Below, piece after piece: positions 32,484 through 42,794 of a DNA stretch of 64,000 nt; positions within the stretch are counted from its first letter, which is position 1; every line of letters starts with the position of its first letter. A program made the translations under genes and the position numbers. The stretch is from NCBI RefSeq assembly GCF_001274895.1, contig NZ_CP006841.1, positions 1,054,001-1,118,000 on the forward strand, read 5' to 3'. Origin of the DNA: Corynebacterium lactis RW2-5. Lineage in GTDB: Bacteria > Actinomycetota > Actinomycetes > Mycobacteriales > Mycobacteriaceae. The notes under the pieces were generated by a model, which had not been told where the DNA came from, made no database searches, and was given only the letters and a program-made list of their open reading frames with translations.

Positions 32484-34400
32484 GTGAACGCGCACGAGCA
32501 GCACAGCCCATCGCCGGCACAATTTGCCGCCAAGTCACGCGCCGGTTCTGGCGCCCCCGAGCGCATTACCGGTGCGCAAGCGATTGTCCGATCGCTCGAG
32601 GAGCTTGGCGTTGACGTAGCCTTCGGTATTCCGGGCGGCGCAGTGCTCCCGCTCTACGATCCGCTGTATGACTCGGAAAAGCTCCGCCACGTCCTGGTGC
32701 GTCACGAGCAGGGCGCGGGCCACGCGGCGACCGGCTACGCGCAGGTCTCCGGCAAGGTCGGCGTGTGCATCGCCACCTCCGGTCCGGGCGCGACCAACCT
32801 CGTCACCCCGCTTGCCGACGCGCAGATGGACTCCGTGCCCGTCGTCGCCATCACGGGCCAGGTCGGTCGACCGCTGCTGGGTACCGATGCCTTCCAGGAA
32901 GCTGATATCCGCGGCGTGACCATGCCGATCACCAAGCACAACTTCATGGTGACCGAAGCTGAGGATATCCCGCGCGCTATCGCCGAGGCTTTTCATCTGG
33001 CGTCTTCGGGCCGCCCGGGCGCGGTTCTGGTAGACGTCCCGAAGGACCTGCAGAACTCAACTATTGACTTTGTTTGGCCGCCGCAGATTAATCTGCCCGG
33101 CTACCGCCCGGTGACCACCCCGCACTCGCGTCAGATTGAGGAGGCTGCGGAGCTGATCGCGTCCTCCAACAAGCCAGTTCTCTACATCGGTGGCGGCGTG
33201 ATTAAGGCCGATGCTTCGAAGGAGCTCATAGCATTCGCCGAGCAGACCGGCGTGCCGGTCGTGACCACGCTGATGGCGCGCGGTGCATTCCCGGACTCTC
33301 ACGAGCTGCACATGGGAATGCCGGGCATGCACGGTAAGGTCTCCGCCGTCGCCGCCCTGCAGAAGTCCGACCTGCTGATTACCATTGGCGCGCGTTTCGA
33401 CGACCGTGTCACTGGTCATCTCGAGTCCTTCGCTCCGAACGCCAAGGTCATCCACGCCGACATTGACCCGGCGGAGATTGGCAAGCTGCGTGAGGTCGAT
33501 GTCCCGATCGTCGGCGATGCACGCGAGGTCCTGGCTGCCCTCTCCACGGCTTACACAGACCTGAAGCTTTCCGCCCCGAATACCGCAGAATGGCGCAGCT
33601 ACCTCGATAAGCTCTGCGACGATTTCCCACTGGGCTGGGAAGATCACGAGGACGGCTCCATCTCGCCACAGTTCGTGCTGAAGACCCTGTCCGACATTGT
33701 CGGCCCGGATGCCGTCTACGCGGCAGGCGTTGGCCAGCACCAGATGTGGGCGGCACAGTTCATCGACTACGAAAACCCGCGCACGTGGCTGAACTCCGGT
33801 GGCCTCGGCACGATGGGCTACTCCGTCCCTGCGGCGATGGGCGCGAAGGCCGCGGCCCCGGAGAAGGAAGTCTGGGCCATTGACGGAGACGGTTGCTTCC
33901 AGATGACCAACCAGGAGCTGACCACCTGCGCCATGGAGGGCTTCCCAATCAAGGTCGCTCTGATTAACAATGGCAACCTGGGCATGGTGCGCCAGTGGCA
34001 GACGCTGTTCTACGAAGAGCGCTACTCGAACACCAAGCTGCGCCCGGAGGACAACTCCTACCTGCCTGACTTCGTCCGACTGTCGGAGGGACTCGGCTGT
34101 GTCGCGATGCGCGTCACTAAGAAGGAGGAGGTCGCGGAGGCGATCAAGAAGGCCCGCGAGATTAACGACCGCCCGGTCGTAATCGACTTCATCGTCGGTG
34201 AGGACGCACAAGTGTGGCCGATGGTCGCAGCCGGCAAGTCCAACGACGAGGTCGAGCACGCCCGCGGCCTGCGCCCGCTGTTCAACGACGAGAATTCCGC
34301 GGCGGAAGCTCCGGCGGACATCCACGACAAAATGGACGAGAACGCCGAGGACGCGGCCTTGAAGCCCGAAGCACATCACCCGACCATGAAAGCCCGGTAA
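32484..34400 (+). CDS. ilvB: Acetolactate synthase, large (catalytic) subunit
   Basis: A 638-residue ThDP enzyme that makes acetolactate or acetohydroxybutyrate, the first common step to valine, leucine and isoleucine. The N-terminal [29 protein letters not shown] with the catalytic glutamate in [15 protein letters not shown], the FAD-binding middle, and the ThDP motif [14 protein letters not shown] ... [12 protein letters not shown] are clear. The GTG at 32484 has CAGGAG upstream. A C-terminal extension of about 30 acidic residues follows the conserved end. It is first in an ilvBNC operon. Confidence 0.96.
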   Translation: MNAHEQHSPSPAQFAAKSRAGSGAPERITGAQAIVRSLEELGVDVAFGIPGGAVLPLYDPLYDSEKLRHVLVRHEQGAGHAATGYAQVSGKVGVCIATSGPGATNLVTPLADAQMDSVPVVAITGQVGRPLLGTDAFQEADIRGVTMPITKHNFMVTEAEDIPRAIAEAFHLASSGRPGAVLVDVPKDLQNSTIDFVWPPQINLPGYRPVTTPHSRQIEEAAELIASSNKPVLYIGGGVIKADASKELIAFAEQTGVPVVTTLMARGAFPDSHELHMGMPGMHGKVSAVAALQKSDLLITIGARFDDRVTGHLESFAPNAKVIHADIDPAEIGKLREVDVPIVGDAREVLAALSTAYTDLKLSAPNTAEWRSYLDKLCDDFPLGWEDHEDGSISPQFVLKTLSDIVGPDAVYAAGVGQHQMWAAQFIDYENPRTWLNSGGLGTMGYSVPAAMGAKAAAPEKEVWAIDGDGCFQMTNQELTTCAMEGFPIKVALINNGNLGMVRQWQTLFYEERYSNTKLRPEDNSYLPDFVRLSEGLGCVAMRVTKKEEVAEAIKKAREINDRPVVIDFIVGEDAQVWPMVAAGKSNDEVEHARGLRPLFNDENSAAEAPADIHDKMDENAEDAALKPEAHHPTMKAR

Positions 34401-34437
34401 TCGGGGCTCGACGATAGTAAGGAAGCGAGTCAAAACA

Positions 34438-34941
34438 ATGGCAGAACTGCACACCTTGTCTGTGTTGACCCTCGATGAGCCGGGAATTCTGGTCCGCATC
34501 GCCGGCATGTTCACCCGCCGCGGGTTCAGCATCCAGTCCATCACCTCGGGCGAGACCGAGACCGAGGGGGTCAACCGCATCACGGTTGTCGTCGAGACTG
34601 AGACGCTGCCGATCGAACAGATCACCAAGCAGCTGAATAAACTGGTTCCGGTCCTCAAGGTCGTCCGCCAACCCCCGGAGACGATGGTTTCTCGAGGGCT
34701 GCTGATGGTGAAGGTTTCCTGCGACAACACCAATCGTCCGCAGGTTGTCGACGCCGCGAATCTGTTCCGTGCCCGCGTGGTGGACGTCTCCCAGGAGTCG
34801 GTCATCATCGAGGCAACGGGCGAGCGCTCGAAACTTCTCGCTCTGCTCGAGGTTCTCGAGCCGTTCGGTATCCGAGAGCTGATTCAGTCCGGTACCGCCG
34901 CAATGGCACGTGGTCCGAAGCCGATGCTTCAGGCGCGCTAG
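34438..34941 (+). CDS. ilvN: Acetolactate synthase, small (regulatory) subunit
   Basis: A 167-residue regulatory subunit with an N-terminal ACT domain (HTLSVLTLDEPGILVRIAGMFTRRGFSIQSI) and a C-terminal ALS-type domain. It binds the large subunit and gives valine feedback inhibition in the family. It follows ilvB after 37 bases with AAGGAAG upstream, and precedes ilvC by 82 bases. Confidence 0.96.
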   Translation: MAELHTLSVLTLDEPGILVRIAGMFTRRGFSIQSITSGETETEGVNRITVVVETETLPIEQITKQLNKLVPVLKVVRQPPETMVSRGLLMVKVSCDNTNRPQVVDAANLFRARVVDVSQESVIIEATGERSKLLALLEVLEPFGIRELIQSGTAAMARGPKPMLQAR

Positions 34942-34963
34942 CGGCAAGCTAAAAATTCCATAA

Positions 34964-36040
<1,077 letters not shown>

Positions 36041-36064
36041 TCAATAGCCGATCATGGCTCACCG

Positions 36065-36100
36065 CCCCGCCGAGGATTTCTCGCCTCGACGGGGTTCTTT
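36065..36100 (+). terminator. Intrinsic terminator after ilvC
   Basis: CCCCGCCGAGG pairs with CCTCGACGGGG around ATTTCTCG and is followed by TTCTTT; it ends the ilvBNC operon. Confidence 0.8.
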
Positions 36101-36168
36101 ATGTGTTCTCCCCACACCCGCTGAGATAGGGTAGAGGCAATTCCCGCATTTTTAAACGGAGGTAAAAC

Positions 36169-37890
36169 GTGCGAGTTTCCGCGATGGCCCGCCGCATGAC
36201 GGCCACTATTGCGCTGGCCATATCGATTGCGCTGGGCGGCACAGTGCTGGTCGCCTGTGGTGGCCCTGACAATGGCGTCGCGGCTAAGTCCGTCTCGAAG
36301 GAACCCAAGGTGCTTGCCGACGACCTGTCGGCCTCCGAGGGACTACTGGACAGCTCCGAGGCCGTTGTGGTGTCGTCGGCAGGCGAGGCGGAGCAGAGGC
36401 GGGCTGCCGCTATTGCGGTGGCTGCGAAACTGCCGATGCTGGTTCTCGGCTCGGAAAGCGATACCGAGAGCGAGGAGACCGCGCTGAGTCCGAAGAAGGA
36501 CGCTCGCGGGCATGTCGCGGGGGCGGAGCGTGCGAAGGTCGAGAAGGAGATCGACCGCCTGGGTGCAAAGACCGTGCTCACGGTCGGTGCGGTGGACATC
36601 ACGGGCAACAATGAGCGTCAGATCATCCGGGATCCGGGCACGCCAGAAGGGCTGAAGGAGATTGTCGGTGTCGACTTCCAAGTGCTCGATAAGCCGGAGT
36701 CGAAGCCGTCGCGCGCCATCGCCGAGATGGATGCTGATAAGCCCTCGATCGTTGCGGCCGAGGCGTCGGGAAGCAAGCTGACCCAGGAGGAGCTCGACCG
36801 GGCTCACGTCGGCAAGGACGACAAGGGAGCGCAATCCGCGACCCTGCCTAAGGGCGAACCGAAGGAGAACTCCAAGGCGTTGGCGTTGGCTGCGCCTGGG
36901 ACGGGCCTGGCCTCGATTGCCACGGCGCGCGCGGCCGGGCTGAACGTCGAGTGGCTGCCGGTCGGCGATGCTCGTGCTACCTCTGAGTCGATCGAGGCTG
37001 CCCGAGGCGACAAGTCGATTGTCGCCCTCGGATCTGTTTTCGGTGACGCTAAGAAATTCGAGCAGACCATCAAGCTCGCCAAGGACGACAGCATCAAGGA
37101 GCTGCCGGGCGGTGGCACCCTGCTGTTCCCGGGCCGTCACTTGGTTGCGACCTATGGTCACCCCGGTGCCGCGCCCCTCGGCGTGATGGGCGAGGAAGAT
37201 CCGGAGGACGCAGTCAAGACCGCGAAGGAGTATGTCAAGAAGTACGAGAAGTTCGCTGACGATCCGGTTCTGCCCGCCTTCGAAATCATTGCCTCGGTCG
37301 CTCAGGCTTCGCCGGGGCCACGCGGTGACTACTCCGAGCCCGCACCGATCGAATCCCTGAAGCCCTATGTTGACGCTATGACCAAGGCCGGCGGCTACGT
37401 GATTATCGACTTGCAGCCGGGAAGCGCCGACTTCCTGGACCAAGCGAAGTTCTACGAGGAGCTGCTGAAGATGCCGAACGTCGGGCTGGCTCTCGACGCG
37501 GAATGGAAGATGGAGCCGGGACAGGTTCCGGCGACTGAGGTCGGCCATGTCGATGCCGCGGAGGTCAACCGAGTGGCCGAGTGGCTGGCGAAGCTGACTC
37601 GCGACAATAAGCTGCCGCAGAAAATGCTGCTGCTGCACCAGTTCCAGCTCCAGATGATTCGCAACCGTGAAAACCTGGACCTGTCTCACCCAGAGCTTTC
37701 CTATGTTCTGCATGCCGACGGTCATGGAACTGCGGAGGAGAAGTTCGAGACTTGGAACGTCCTGCTGCAGGACCTTCAGCCGGAGATTTTCGAGGCCTGG
37801 AAGAACTTCATCGACGAGGATAAGCCGATGTTCACTCCCGAGGAGACTATGAATATCGAGCCTCGGCCGTGGTTGATTACGTACCAGTAG
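36169..37890 (+). CDS. Large predicted lipoprotein, cell wall-binding-like N-terminus
   Basis: A 573-residue exported protein. The signal ends in a lipobox (LVAC, Cys about residue 30). Several repeated alpha/beta blocks follow, such as AVVVSSAGEAEQRRAAAIAVAAK with PMLVLG and later GDKSIVALGSVFG, resembling the CWB2/cell wall-binding fold by pattern only. The C-terminal third (AGGYVIIDLQPGSADFLDQ, VGLALDAEWKM, LLLHQFQLQMI) looks like a TIM-barrel-type domain with conserved Asp and Glu (DLQP, DAEW). No named family is certain. GTG 36169 has CGGAGG six bases upstream. It stands between ilvC and serA with its own promoter region. Confidence 0.6.
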   Translation: MRVSAMARRMTATIALAISIALGGTVLVACGGPDNGVAAKSVSKEPKVLADDLSASEGLLDSSEAVVVSSAGEAEQRRAAAIAVAAKLPMLVLGSESDTESEETALSPKKDARGHVAGAERAKVEKEIDRLGAKTVLTVGAVDITGNNERQIIRDPGTPEGLKEIVGVDFQVLDKPESKPSRAIAEMDADKPSIVAAEASGSKLTQEELDRAHVGKDDKGAQSATLPKGEPKENSKALALAAPGTGLASIATARAAGLNVEWLPVGDARATSESIEAARGDKSIVALGSVFGDAKKFEQTIKLAKDDSIKELPGGGTLLFPGRHLVATYGHPGAAPLGVMGEEDPEDAVKTAKEYVKKYEKFADDPVLPAFEIIASVAQASPGPRGDYSEPAPIESLKPYVDAMTKAGGYVIIDLQPGSADFLDQAKFYEELLKMPNVGLALDAEWKMEPGQVPATEVGHVDAAEVNRVAEWLAKLTRDNKLPQKMLLLHQFQLQMIRNRENLDLSHPELSYVLHADGHGTAEEKFETWNVLLQDLQPEIFEAWKNFIDEDKPMFTPEETMNIEPRPWLITYQ

Positions 37891-37912
37891 TACGAAGCTA
37901 ACGCGTGGGGGA

Positions 37913-37951
37913 ACGGCGCTTACGCCCTAAACAAAGGGTAGTGAGCGCCGT
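37913..37951 (+). terminator. Hairpin after the large lipoprotein gene
   Basis: ACGGCGCT (37913-37920) pairs with AGCGCCGT (37944-37951) and an inner CCCT/AGGG pair supports it. The stem is followed by ATTGTGTA rather than a T-run, so termination strength is uncertain. Confidence 0.4.
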
Positions 37952-38007
37952 ATTGTGTATATAGGCACCCCCGCCAGCTCCCCCCGGAGTCTATGATGAG
38001 TAAAGCT

Positions 38008-38037
38008 GTGCGCCGACGGAAGGGTGTCAGCGCACAT
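38008..38037 (+). other. Leader hairpin before serA
   Basis: TGTGCGCCGAC (38008-38018) pairs with GTCAGCGCACA (38027-38037) with one mismatch and an 8-base loop GGAAGGGT. A -10-like TATGAT is just upstream (37993-37998), so the hairpin would be at the 5' end of the serA mRNA. It may stabilise the message or regulate it. Confidence 0.4.
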
Positions 38038-38073
38038 ATCGCATGCTAAACACGAACAAATCAGGAGATGCTT

Positions 38074-39669
38074 GTGAGCCAGAACGCTCGCCCCGTTGTC
38101 CTTATTGCTGACAAACTGGCACAGTCCACCGTGGATGCTTTGGGTGATTCCGTTGAGGTTCGTTGGGTCGACGGTCCGAATCGCCCCGAACTCCTGGCGG
38201 CAGTCGGTGACGCGGATGCTCTGCTGGTCCGCTCCGCCACCACCGTCGATGCTGAGGTGCTAGAGGCTGCACCGAACCTGAAGATCGTCGGCCGCGCCGG
38301 CGTCGGCCTGGATAACGTCGACATCGACACCGCTACGAAGCGCGGCGTCATGGTCGTCAACGCCCCGACTTCGAATATTCACTCCGCTTGTGAGCACGCC
38401 ATCGCTCTGCTGCTGGCCACCGCTCGCCAGCTTCCGGCAGCTGACGCGACTCTGCGCGAGGGCGAGTGGAAGCGCTCTTCCTTCAAGGGCGTCGAGATCT
38501 TCGGCAAGACCGTCGGTATCGTCGGTTTTGGTCACATCGGCCAGCTCTTTGCACAGCGCCTTGCTGCTTTCGAGACGAACATCATCGCGTACGATCCGTA
38601 CGCCAACCCGGCCCGCGCCGCACAGCTCGGTGTTGAGCTCGTCGAGCTCGAAGACCTGATGGCTCGCGCCGACTTCGTCACCATCCACCTGCCGAAGACC
38701 AAGGAAACCGCCGGCATGTTCGATGCTGACCTCCTGGCAAAGGCCAAGAAGGGACAGATCATCATCAACGCCGCTCGCGGTGGTCTCGTCGATGAGCAGG
38801 CGCTTGCCGACGCCATTAAGGCCGGCCACATCCGTGGTGCAGGCTTCGACGTCTACGCTTCCGAGCCGTGCACGGATTCTCCGCTGTTTGGCCTCGCTGA
38901 GACCGTCTGCGCGCCGCACCTCGGTGCCTCCACCGTCGAGGCCCAGGACCGTGCCGGTACCGATGTCGCGAAGTCCGTTCTGCTTGCTCTGGCTGGCGAG
39001 TTTGTCCCGGATGCCGTCAACGTCTCCGGTGGCGCCGTGGGCGAAGAGGTCGCCCTGTGGCTCGAGCTGGCTCGCGAGCTGGGTCTGGTTGCCGGCGGCC
39101 TGCTTGAGGGGGCCCCGGCGGCCGTCGAGGTTACCGCGCGAGGCGAACTGCACACCGAGGACGTAGAGATCCTCGGTATGTCTGCAGTCCGCGGCCTTTT
39201 CTCCAACATGGTCGAGGAGCCGGTTACCTTCGTCAACGCTCCGCGCATTGCTGAGGAGCGCGGCGTTACCTTCACAGTCGAGACCGAGCCGGAGTCCGTC
39301 TCCCACCGCTCCGTCCTCGAGGTCAAGGTTATCGGCGCAGATGGTTCCACCTCGACTGTGGTCGGTGCGCTGACCGGTCTGAACCGGATTGAGAAGATCG
39401 TCCGTATTAACGGTCGCGGCATCGACATGCGCTCCAGCGGCCGCAACCTCTTCCTCCTCTACAAGGATGTTCCGGGTGCGCTCGGTCGCGTTGCTACCGC
39501 CCTGGGTCAGGCCGGTGTCAACATCGAGGCTGCCGCACTGTCCCCGCAGGAAGACGACCACACCGCCATCCTGGTTCTGCGCGTCAGCGAGGAGGTTCCG
39601 GAGGAGCTCGTCGAGAAAATCTCGGCCGACATCTCCGCCACCCACGCGCTGCAGCTGCAGCTGGACTAA
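38074..39669 (+). CDS. serA: D-3-phosphoglycerate dehydrogenase
   Basis: A 531-residue enzyme of the long actinobacterial type; first step of serine synthesis from 3-phosphoglycerate. Domains: NAD-binding core ([17 protein letters not shown], with [13 protein letters not shown]), intervening domain and a C-terminal ACT domain ([24 protein letters not shown]). The GTG at 38074 gives [15 protein letters not shown], the known opening in C. glutamicum, and has AGGAG six bases upstream; the ATG at 38068 is too close to that site. Serine feedback through the ACT domain is typical of the family. Confidence 0.95.
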   Translation: MSQNARPVVLIADKLAQSTVDALGDSVEVRWVDGPNRPELLAAVGDADALLVRSATTVDAEVLEAAPNLKIVGRAGVGLDNVDIDTATKRGVMVVNAPTSNIHSACEHAIALLLATARQLPAADATLREGEWKRSSFKGVEIFGKTVGIVGFGHIGQLFAQRLAAFETNIIAYDPYANPARAAQLGVELVELEDLMARADFVTIHLPKTKETAGMFDADLLAKAKKGQIIINAARGGLVDEQALADAIKAGHIRGAGFDVYASEPCTDSPLFGLAETVCAPHLGASTVEAQDRAGTDVAKSVLLALAGEFVPDAVNVSGGAVGEEVALWLELARELGLVAGGLLEGAPAAVEVTARGELHTEDVEILGMSAVRGLFSNMVEEPVTFVNAPRIAEERGVTFTVETEPESVSHRSVLEVKVIGADGSTSTVVGALTGLNRIEKIVRINGRGIDMRSSGRNLFLLYKDVPGALGRVATALGQAGVNIEAAALSPQEDDHTAILVLRVSEEVPEELVEKISADISATHALQLQLD

Positions 39670-39683
39670 GAGCCCATAAAAAA

Positions 39684-39717
39684 TCCCCCGCCTCTCGTTG
39701 AGGCGGGGGAATTTTTT
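39684..39717. terminator. Bidirectional terminator between serA and the CoA-transferase gene
   Basis: TCCCCCGCCTC pairs perfectly with GAGGCGGGGGA around TCGTT and is followed by ATTTTTT on the plus strand; on the other strand it is followed by TTTTTTATG. The T-run contains the stop codon of the minus-strand gene. Confidence 0.85.
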
Positions 39718-41218
39718 AGCCCTTCATAGAGCCCTTCTCAATCATGTTGATGTGGAAGTCGAAGGCGGTGCGCAGGTCGTGCGGGGTAGCCAGCGCCGGG
39801 GCCTTCTTCAGCGCGCGCTCGTAGTATTCCTCGAGCAGCGGCTGGTAGTCCGGGTGCGCGATGGAGATCATCTTTGCGACGCGGTCGCGCGGTGCCAGGC
39901 CACGCAGGTCGGCGACGCCGCGCTCGGTGATGATGACCATGGCATCGTGCTCGGTGTGGTCGATGTGCGAGACGAAAGGAACCACTGCGGAGATTGCGCC
40001 ATCCTTCGCCAGCGACGGTGAGATGAAGGAGGAGATGAACGCGTTGCGGGTGAAGTCACCCGAGCCGCCGATACCGTTCATCACGCGGGAGCCGTTGATA
40101 TGGGTGGAGTTGACGTTGCCGTAGATGTCCGCCTCAATCATGCCGTTGGTGGCGATTAGGCCGACGCGACGGACGACCTCCGGGTGGTTGGAGATCTGCT
40201 GAGGACGCAGGATGATGTGCTTACGGTAGCGTGCGGCCTCGTTATTCATCTTCTCGGCGGCCTCGGGGGACAGGGAGAAGGAGGTCGAGGACGCGACGGT
40301 CATCTTGCCTGCGTCGATCAGATCCAGCATGCCATCCTGGATAACCTCAGTGTAAGCTTTGATGTTTTCGAACTTGGAGTCAAGCAGGCCTGCCATCACA
40401 GCGTTCGGGACGTTGCCGACGCCGGACTGCATGATGTACTGGTCGTATGCCAGGCGACCAGCGGCGACCTCGCCGTCGAGGAAGTCGAGGAAGTGGCCGG
40501 CAATCTGCTGAGAAGTTTCATCGATTGGCTTAAACGGCGCGTTGCGGTCGGGGGCGTTGGTCTCGACAACGGCGACAACCTTGTCCAGGTTGATGTCGAT
40601 GTACGGGGTGCCGATGCGGTCGCCCGGGGCGTTGATCGGAATCGGGGTGCGGTTCGGCAGACGCTGGATGCGGTAGATATCCGCCATGCCCTCGAGGTCG
40701 AGGGACTGCCAGGAGTTGACCTCAATAATGATCTTGTCCGCGTTGTCCAGGTATTCAACGTTGTTGCCGATTCCGGAGGAAGGAATGATGTGGCCTTCCT
40801 CAGTGATGCGGGTGGCCTCGACGATAGCGGCATCGATGGGGAGGAAGCCCTGCTCGATGTACTGCGGGGACTGGGACAAGTGAATGTCCTGGTACTTCGC
40901 GTTGCCGGCGTTGATGGACTTACGCAGGGACGGGTCGCCCTGGTAAGGCATGCGGTAGTTGATGATGTCCGCTTCGGCCATGACACCATCGCAGTCCGGT
41001 GCGGTGGACGCACCGGTGTAGATGTTGACCTTGAATTCCTTACCCGCGGCGTGGAGCTCCTTGCCTCGGTTCGCCAGAGCGGTAGGCAGAGCCTTAGGAT
41101 AGGCAGCGCCGGTGAAGCCGGAGATACCGATGCTGTCTCCGTGGTTAATGAACTGAGCTGCCTCGTCGGCGCTCATTACTTTTCCGCGCAATCCAGCGTG
41201 TGCAATGCGATCAGACAT
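39716..41218 (-). CDS. cat: Acetyl-CoA hydrolase / CoA transferase (Cat1-like)
   Basis: A 500-residue family I CoA transferase of the succinyl-CoA:acetate (Cat/ACH1) type. The catalytic glutamate lies in [12 protein letters not shown], and the family blocks [33 protein letters not shown] and [13 protein letters not shown] are present. It likely shuttles CoA between acetate and succinyl- or propionyl-CoA, in carbon overflow or acetate use. A paralog of similar length (504 residues) is encoded 1.6 kb away on the other strand. A 6-base inverted repeat (TCGCCA/TGGCGA, 41252-41274) lies in its upstream region. Confidence 0.9.
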   Translation of the reverse strand: MSDRIAHAGLRGKVMSADEAAQFINHGDSIGISGFTGAAYPKALPTALANRGKELHAAGKEFKVNIYTGASTAPDCDGVMAEADIINYRMPYQGDPSLRKSINAGNAKYQDIHLSQSPQYIEQGFLPIDAAIVEATRITEEGHIIPSSGIGNNVEYLDNADKIIIEVNSWQSLDLEGMADIYRIQRLPNRTPIPINAPGDRIGTPYIDINLDKVVAVVETNAPDRNAPFKPIDETSQQIAGHFLDFLDGEVAAGRLAYDQYIMQSGVGNVPNAVMAGLLDSKFENIKAYTEVIQDGMLDLIDAGKMTVASSTSFSLSPEAAEKMNNEAARYRKHIILRPQQISNHPEVVRRVGLIATNGMIEADIYGNVNSTHINGSRVMNGIGGSGDFTRNAFISSFISPSLAKDGAISAVVPFVSHIDHTEHDAMVIITERGVADLRGLAPRDRVAKMISIAHPDYQPLLEEYYERALKKAPALATPHDLRTAFDFHINMIEKGSMKG

Positions 41219-41251
41219 GTGTGCTCCTATCAGCGAGTAAGAATGTTGTCA

Positions 41252-41274
41252 TCGCCAGTAATTCAATTTGGCGA
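41252..41274 (-). repeat. Small inverted repeat upstream of the first CoA transferase
   Basis: TCGCCA (41252-41257) and TGGCGA (41269-41274) form an inverted repeat with an 11-base A+T-rich spacer. It could be an operator near the promoter; there is no second copy. Confidence 0.3.
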
Positions 41275-41337
41275 CAAACTTATCACGCGCTAACAGTGTG
41301 ATGCCACACTCGCTGGTAGGGGAAGTGATAGAGCTCA

Positions 41338-42447
41338 CTAGAGCAGCTCGCGGACCTCTTCGTCTGTAAGCATCGCGTCTTCGAATGCCTTCAGCGTCGC
41401 GTCCGGGTCGAAGTTGACGCCAATCAGTACGACCTCGTTCGACGGTGGAATGTCGGTCTGCGCCCACATTGTTGCCGGGGTGATCTTGAGATTCGGTCCG
41501 GCCTGGCTCCATACCTGCGCGACCTCGAGGCGGTCGGCGATCCAGCAGTGTCCCTTGGAACGCACGAGACCCTTGGTAGCGCGCAGAGCCTTAATCAGGC
41601 GATCGCGGTCGAATGGGCGGTTACCTCGGAAGACTACGGAGGAGATGCCATATTCCTCAGTCTCCGGAGTGTGCGGATTCGCGAGCTCTTCCGCGTAGCC
41701 GTGGAAGGTGGCCGCGGTGGCTTCATCGTAAAGCGCTGCGTCAAGAACGGCTTCGGTGGCAATCTCGCCATTGGTGACGCGGACGATTTTGGCGCGCGGG
41801 TTCATGGCTCGCACGGTCTCCTCGGTGCCGCCCGTCAGCTTTTCTCCGGCGATGTCGGACTTGGTGATGAGGATAAGGTCAGCGAACTCAACCTGGTCCA
41901 CGAGGAGGTCGGCGACCGTGCGCTCGTCGTCAGGCGTGGCCTGCTTATCGGCCTCGGCCAGGGAGCGGCCCTGGCGTAGGCCGGTGAGGAAGGTGGAGGC
42001 ATCGACGAGGGTCACCATGGTGTCAATGGGGGCCACGTCCGCGAGGCGGCGGCCGTCCTCGAATTGCCACTCGAAGGTGGCGGCGACGGGCATTGGCTCG
42101 GAGATGCCGGTGGATTCGATGACAATCTGGTCGAAACGGCCGCTGCGGGCGAGCTCTCCGACGTTTTCGACGAGGTCGTCGCGGAGAGTGCAGCAGATGC
42201 AGCCGTTGGACAGCTCGACGAATCGGTCCTCGCCGCGCTCCAGGTGTGTGCCCTGCTCGATGAGGGCGGCGTCGACGTTAACCTCGGAGAAATCGTTGAC
42301 GATAACGGCAATCTTGCGGCCAGCCGAGTTGGCCAAGAGGTTGTTGAGAAGGGTGGTCTTGCCGGAGCCGAGGAACCCGGACAAGACGGTCACTGGGGTG
42401 GGGGAGGTTGGTGAGGTGGACGGGGTGGGTGCATCAGTTGAAGTCAC
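41338..42447 (-). CDS. CobW/COG0523-family GTP-binding zinc chaperone
   Basis: A 369-residue G3E GTPase. Walker A is GFLGSGKTTLL (about residues 25-35), the metal motif is CICC in ELSNGCICCTLRDDL, and Walker B-type and NKxD-like LITKSDIAG follow. The C-terminal CobW_C domain ends the protein. COG0523 proteins of this type deliver zinc to metalloproteins under zinc limitation. The GTG at 42445-42447 appears leaderless: a -10-like TAGGCT ends six bases before it, and a Zur-like box overlaps a perfect TTGACA -35. Confidence 0.85.
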   Translation of the reverse strand: MTSTDAPTPSTSPTSPTPVTVLSGFLGSGKTTLLNNLLANSAGRKIAVIVNDFSEVNVDAALIEQGTHLERGEDRFVELSNGCICCTLRDDLVENVGELARSGRFDQIVIESTGISEPMPVAATFEWQFEDGRRLADVAPIDTMVTLVDASTFLTGLRQGRSLAEADKQATPDDERTVADLLVDQVEFADLILITKSDIAGEKLTGGTEETVRAMNPRAKIVRVTNGEIATEAVLDAALYDEATAATFHGYAEELANPHTPETEEYGISSVVFRGNRPFDRDRLIKALRATKGLVRSKGHCWIADRLEVAQVWSQAGPNLKITPATMWAQTDIPPSNEVVLIGVNFDPDATLKAFEDAMLTDEEVRELL

Positions 42448-42453
42448 TCGACC

Positions 42454-42483
42454 AGCCTAGCGAACTGAAAACCGTTGTCAATA
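42454..42483 (-). promoter_or_regulatory. Leaderless cobW promoter
   Basis: On the minus strand TTGACA (near 42476-42481) and TAGGCT (42454-42459) are 16 bases apart, and the GTG start lies six bases after the -10. This spacing puts the transcription start at or next to the start codon. Confidence 0.5.
42466..42480 (-). promoter_or_regulatory. Zur-like box upstream of cobW
   Basis: TGAAAACCGTTGTCA is near palindromic and resembles the mycobacterial Zur consensus TGAAAATGATTTTCA, matching at about 11 of 15 positions by eye. It overlaps the -35 of the cobW gene. Zinc-dependent repression would fit the gene. No zur gene is in the window. Confidence 0.45.
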
Positions 42484-42570
42484 AACGAACATAAAATGCC
42501 GCAACATGGATAACATGCACTGCCCTAATAGGCATTCACTTTGTGTCTGGGCGGTTTTTGAGACCTGGCT

Positions 42571-42585
42571 CACAACGCTGTTGTG
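42571..42585. repeat. 15-base palindrome before the second CoA transferase
   Basis: CACAAC GCT GTTGTG is a perfect 6-base inverted repeat around three bases, a shape common for dimeric repressor operators. It is 210 bases from the start of the gene. Confidence 0.4.
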
Positions 42586-42684
42586 CAGTGGATTTGGTTG
42601 GTAGTGATGGCAATTGTGGTGTGCCCAAAAATGGGGGCGTGGCCCTGTGGGGAAGTGAATAAAGATAAGGGCAAATTGATAAGG

Positions 42685-42720
42685 TTGGGGTGTGCTTCGG
42701 TGTCCGTAGCGCCACCCCAA
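42685..42720 (+). repeat. Inverted repeat upstream of the second CoA transferase
   Basis: TTGGGGTG and CACCCCAA are separated by 20 bases. It could form a hairpin in a leader RNA or be an operator. No T-run follows. Confidence 0.35.
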
Positions 42721-42794
42721 TAGTCGCGTTGGGGATAATTTTTGCCGCGAGTTGACCTGTTTCAAAAGGTGCTCGCGTATAGAAAGGTGAATTC

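Larger units (their letters stand above)
42481..42794. promoter_or_regulatory. Long non-coding region before the second CoA transferase
   Basis: About 314 bases without a credible gene. It contains a perfect palindrome CACAAC-GCT-GTTGTG (42571-42585), an inverted repeat TTGGGGTG / CACCCCAA (42685-42692 and 42713-42720), a repeat of GATAAGG, and AAAGGTG as ribosome site just before the start. The palindromes suggest regulation, but no known consensus fits well. Confidence 0.35.

Noticed and set aside
41292..41312. AGTGTG-ATGC-CACACT palindrome as a GlxR site
   Set aside because: Spacer between TGTG and CACA is only four bases, against eight in the GlxR consensus.
42478..42765. Minus-strand open frames in the 42.5-42.9 kb intergenic region
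   Set aside because: Odd composition (many His, Pro, Thr), no ribosome site, no family resemblance, and the region has operator-like repeats.
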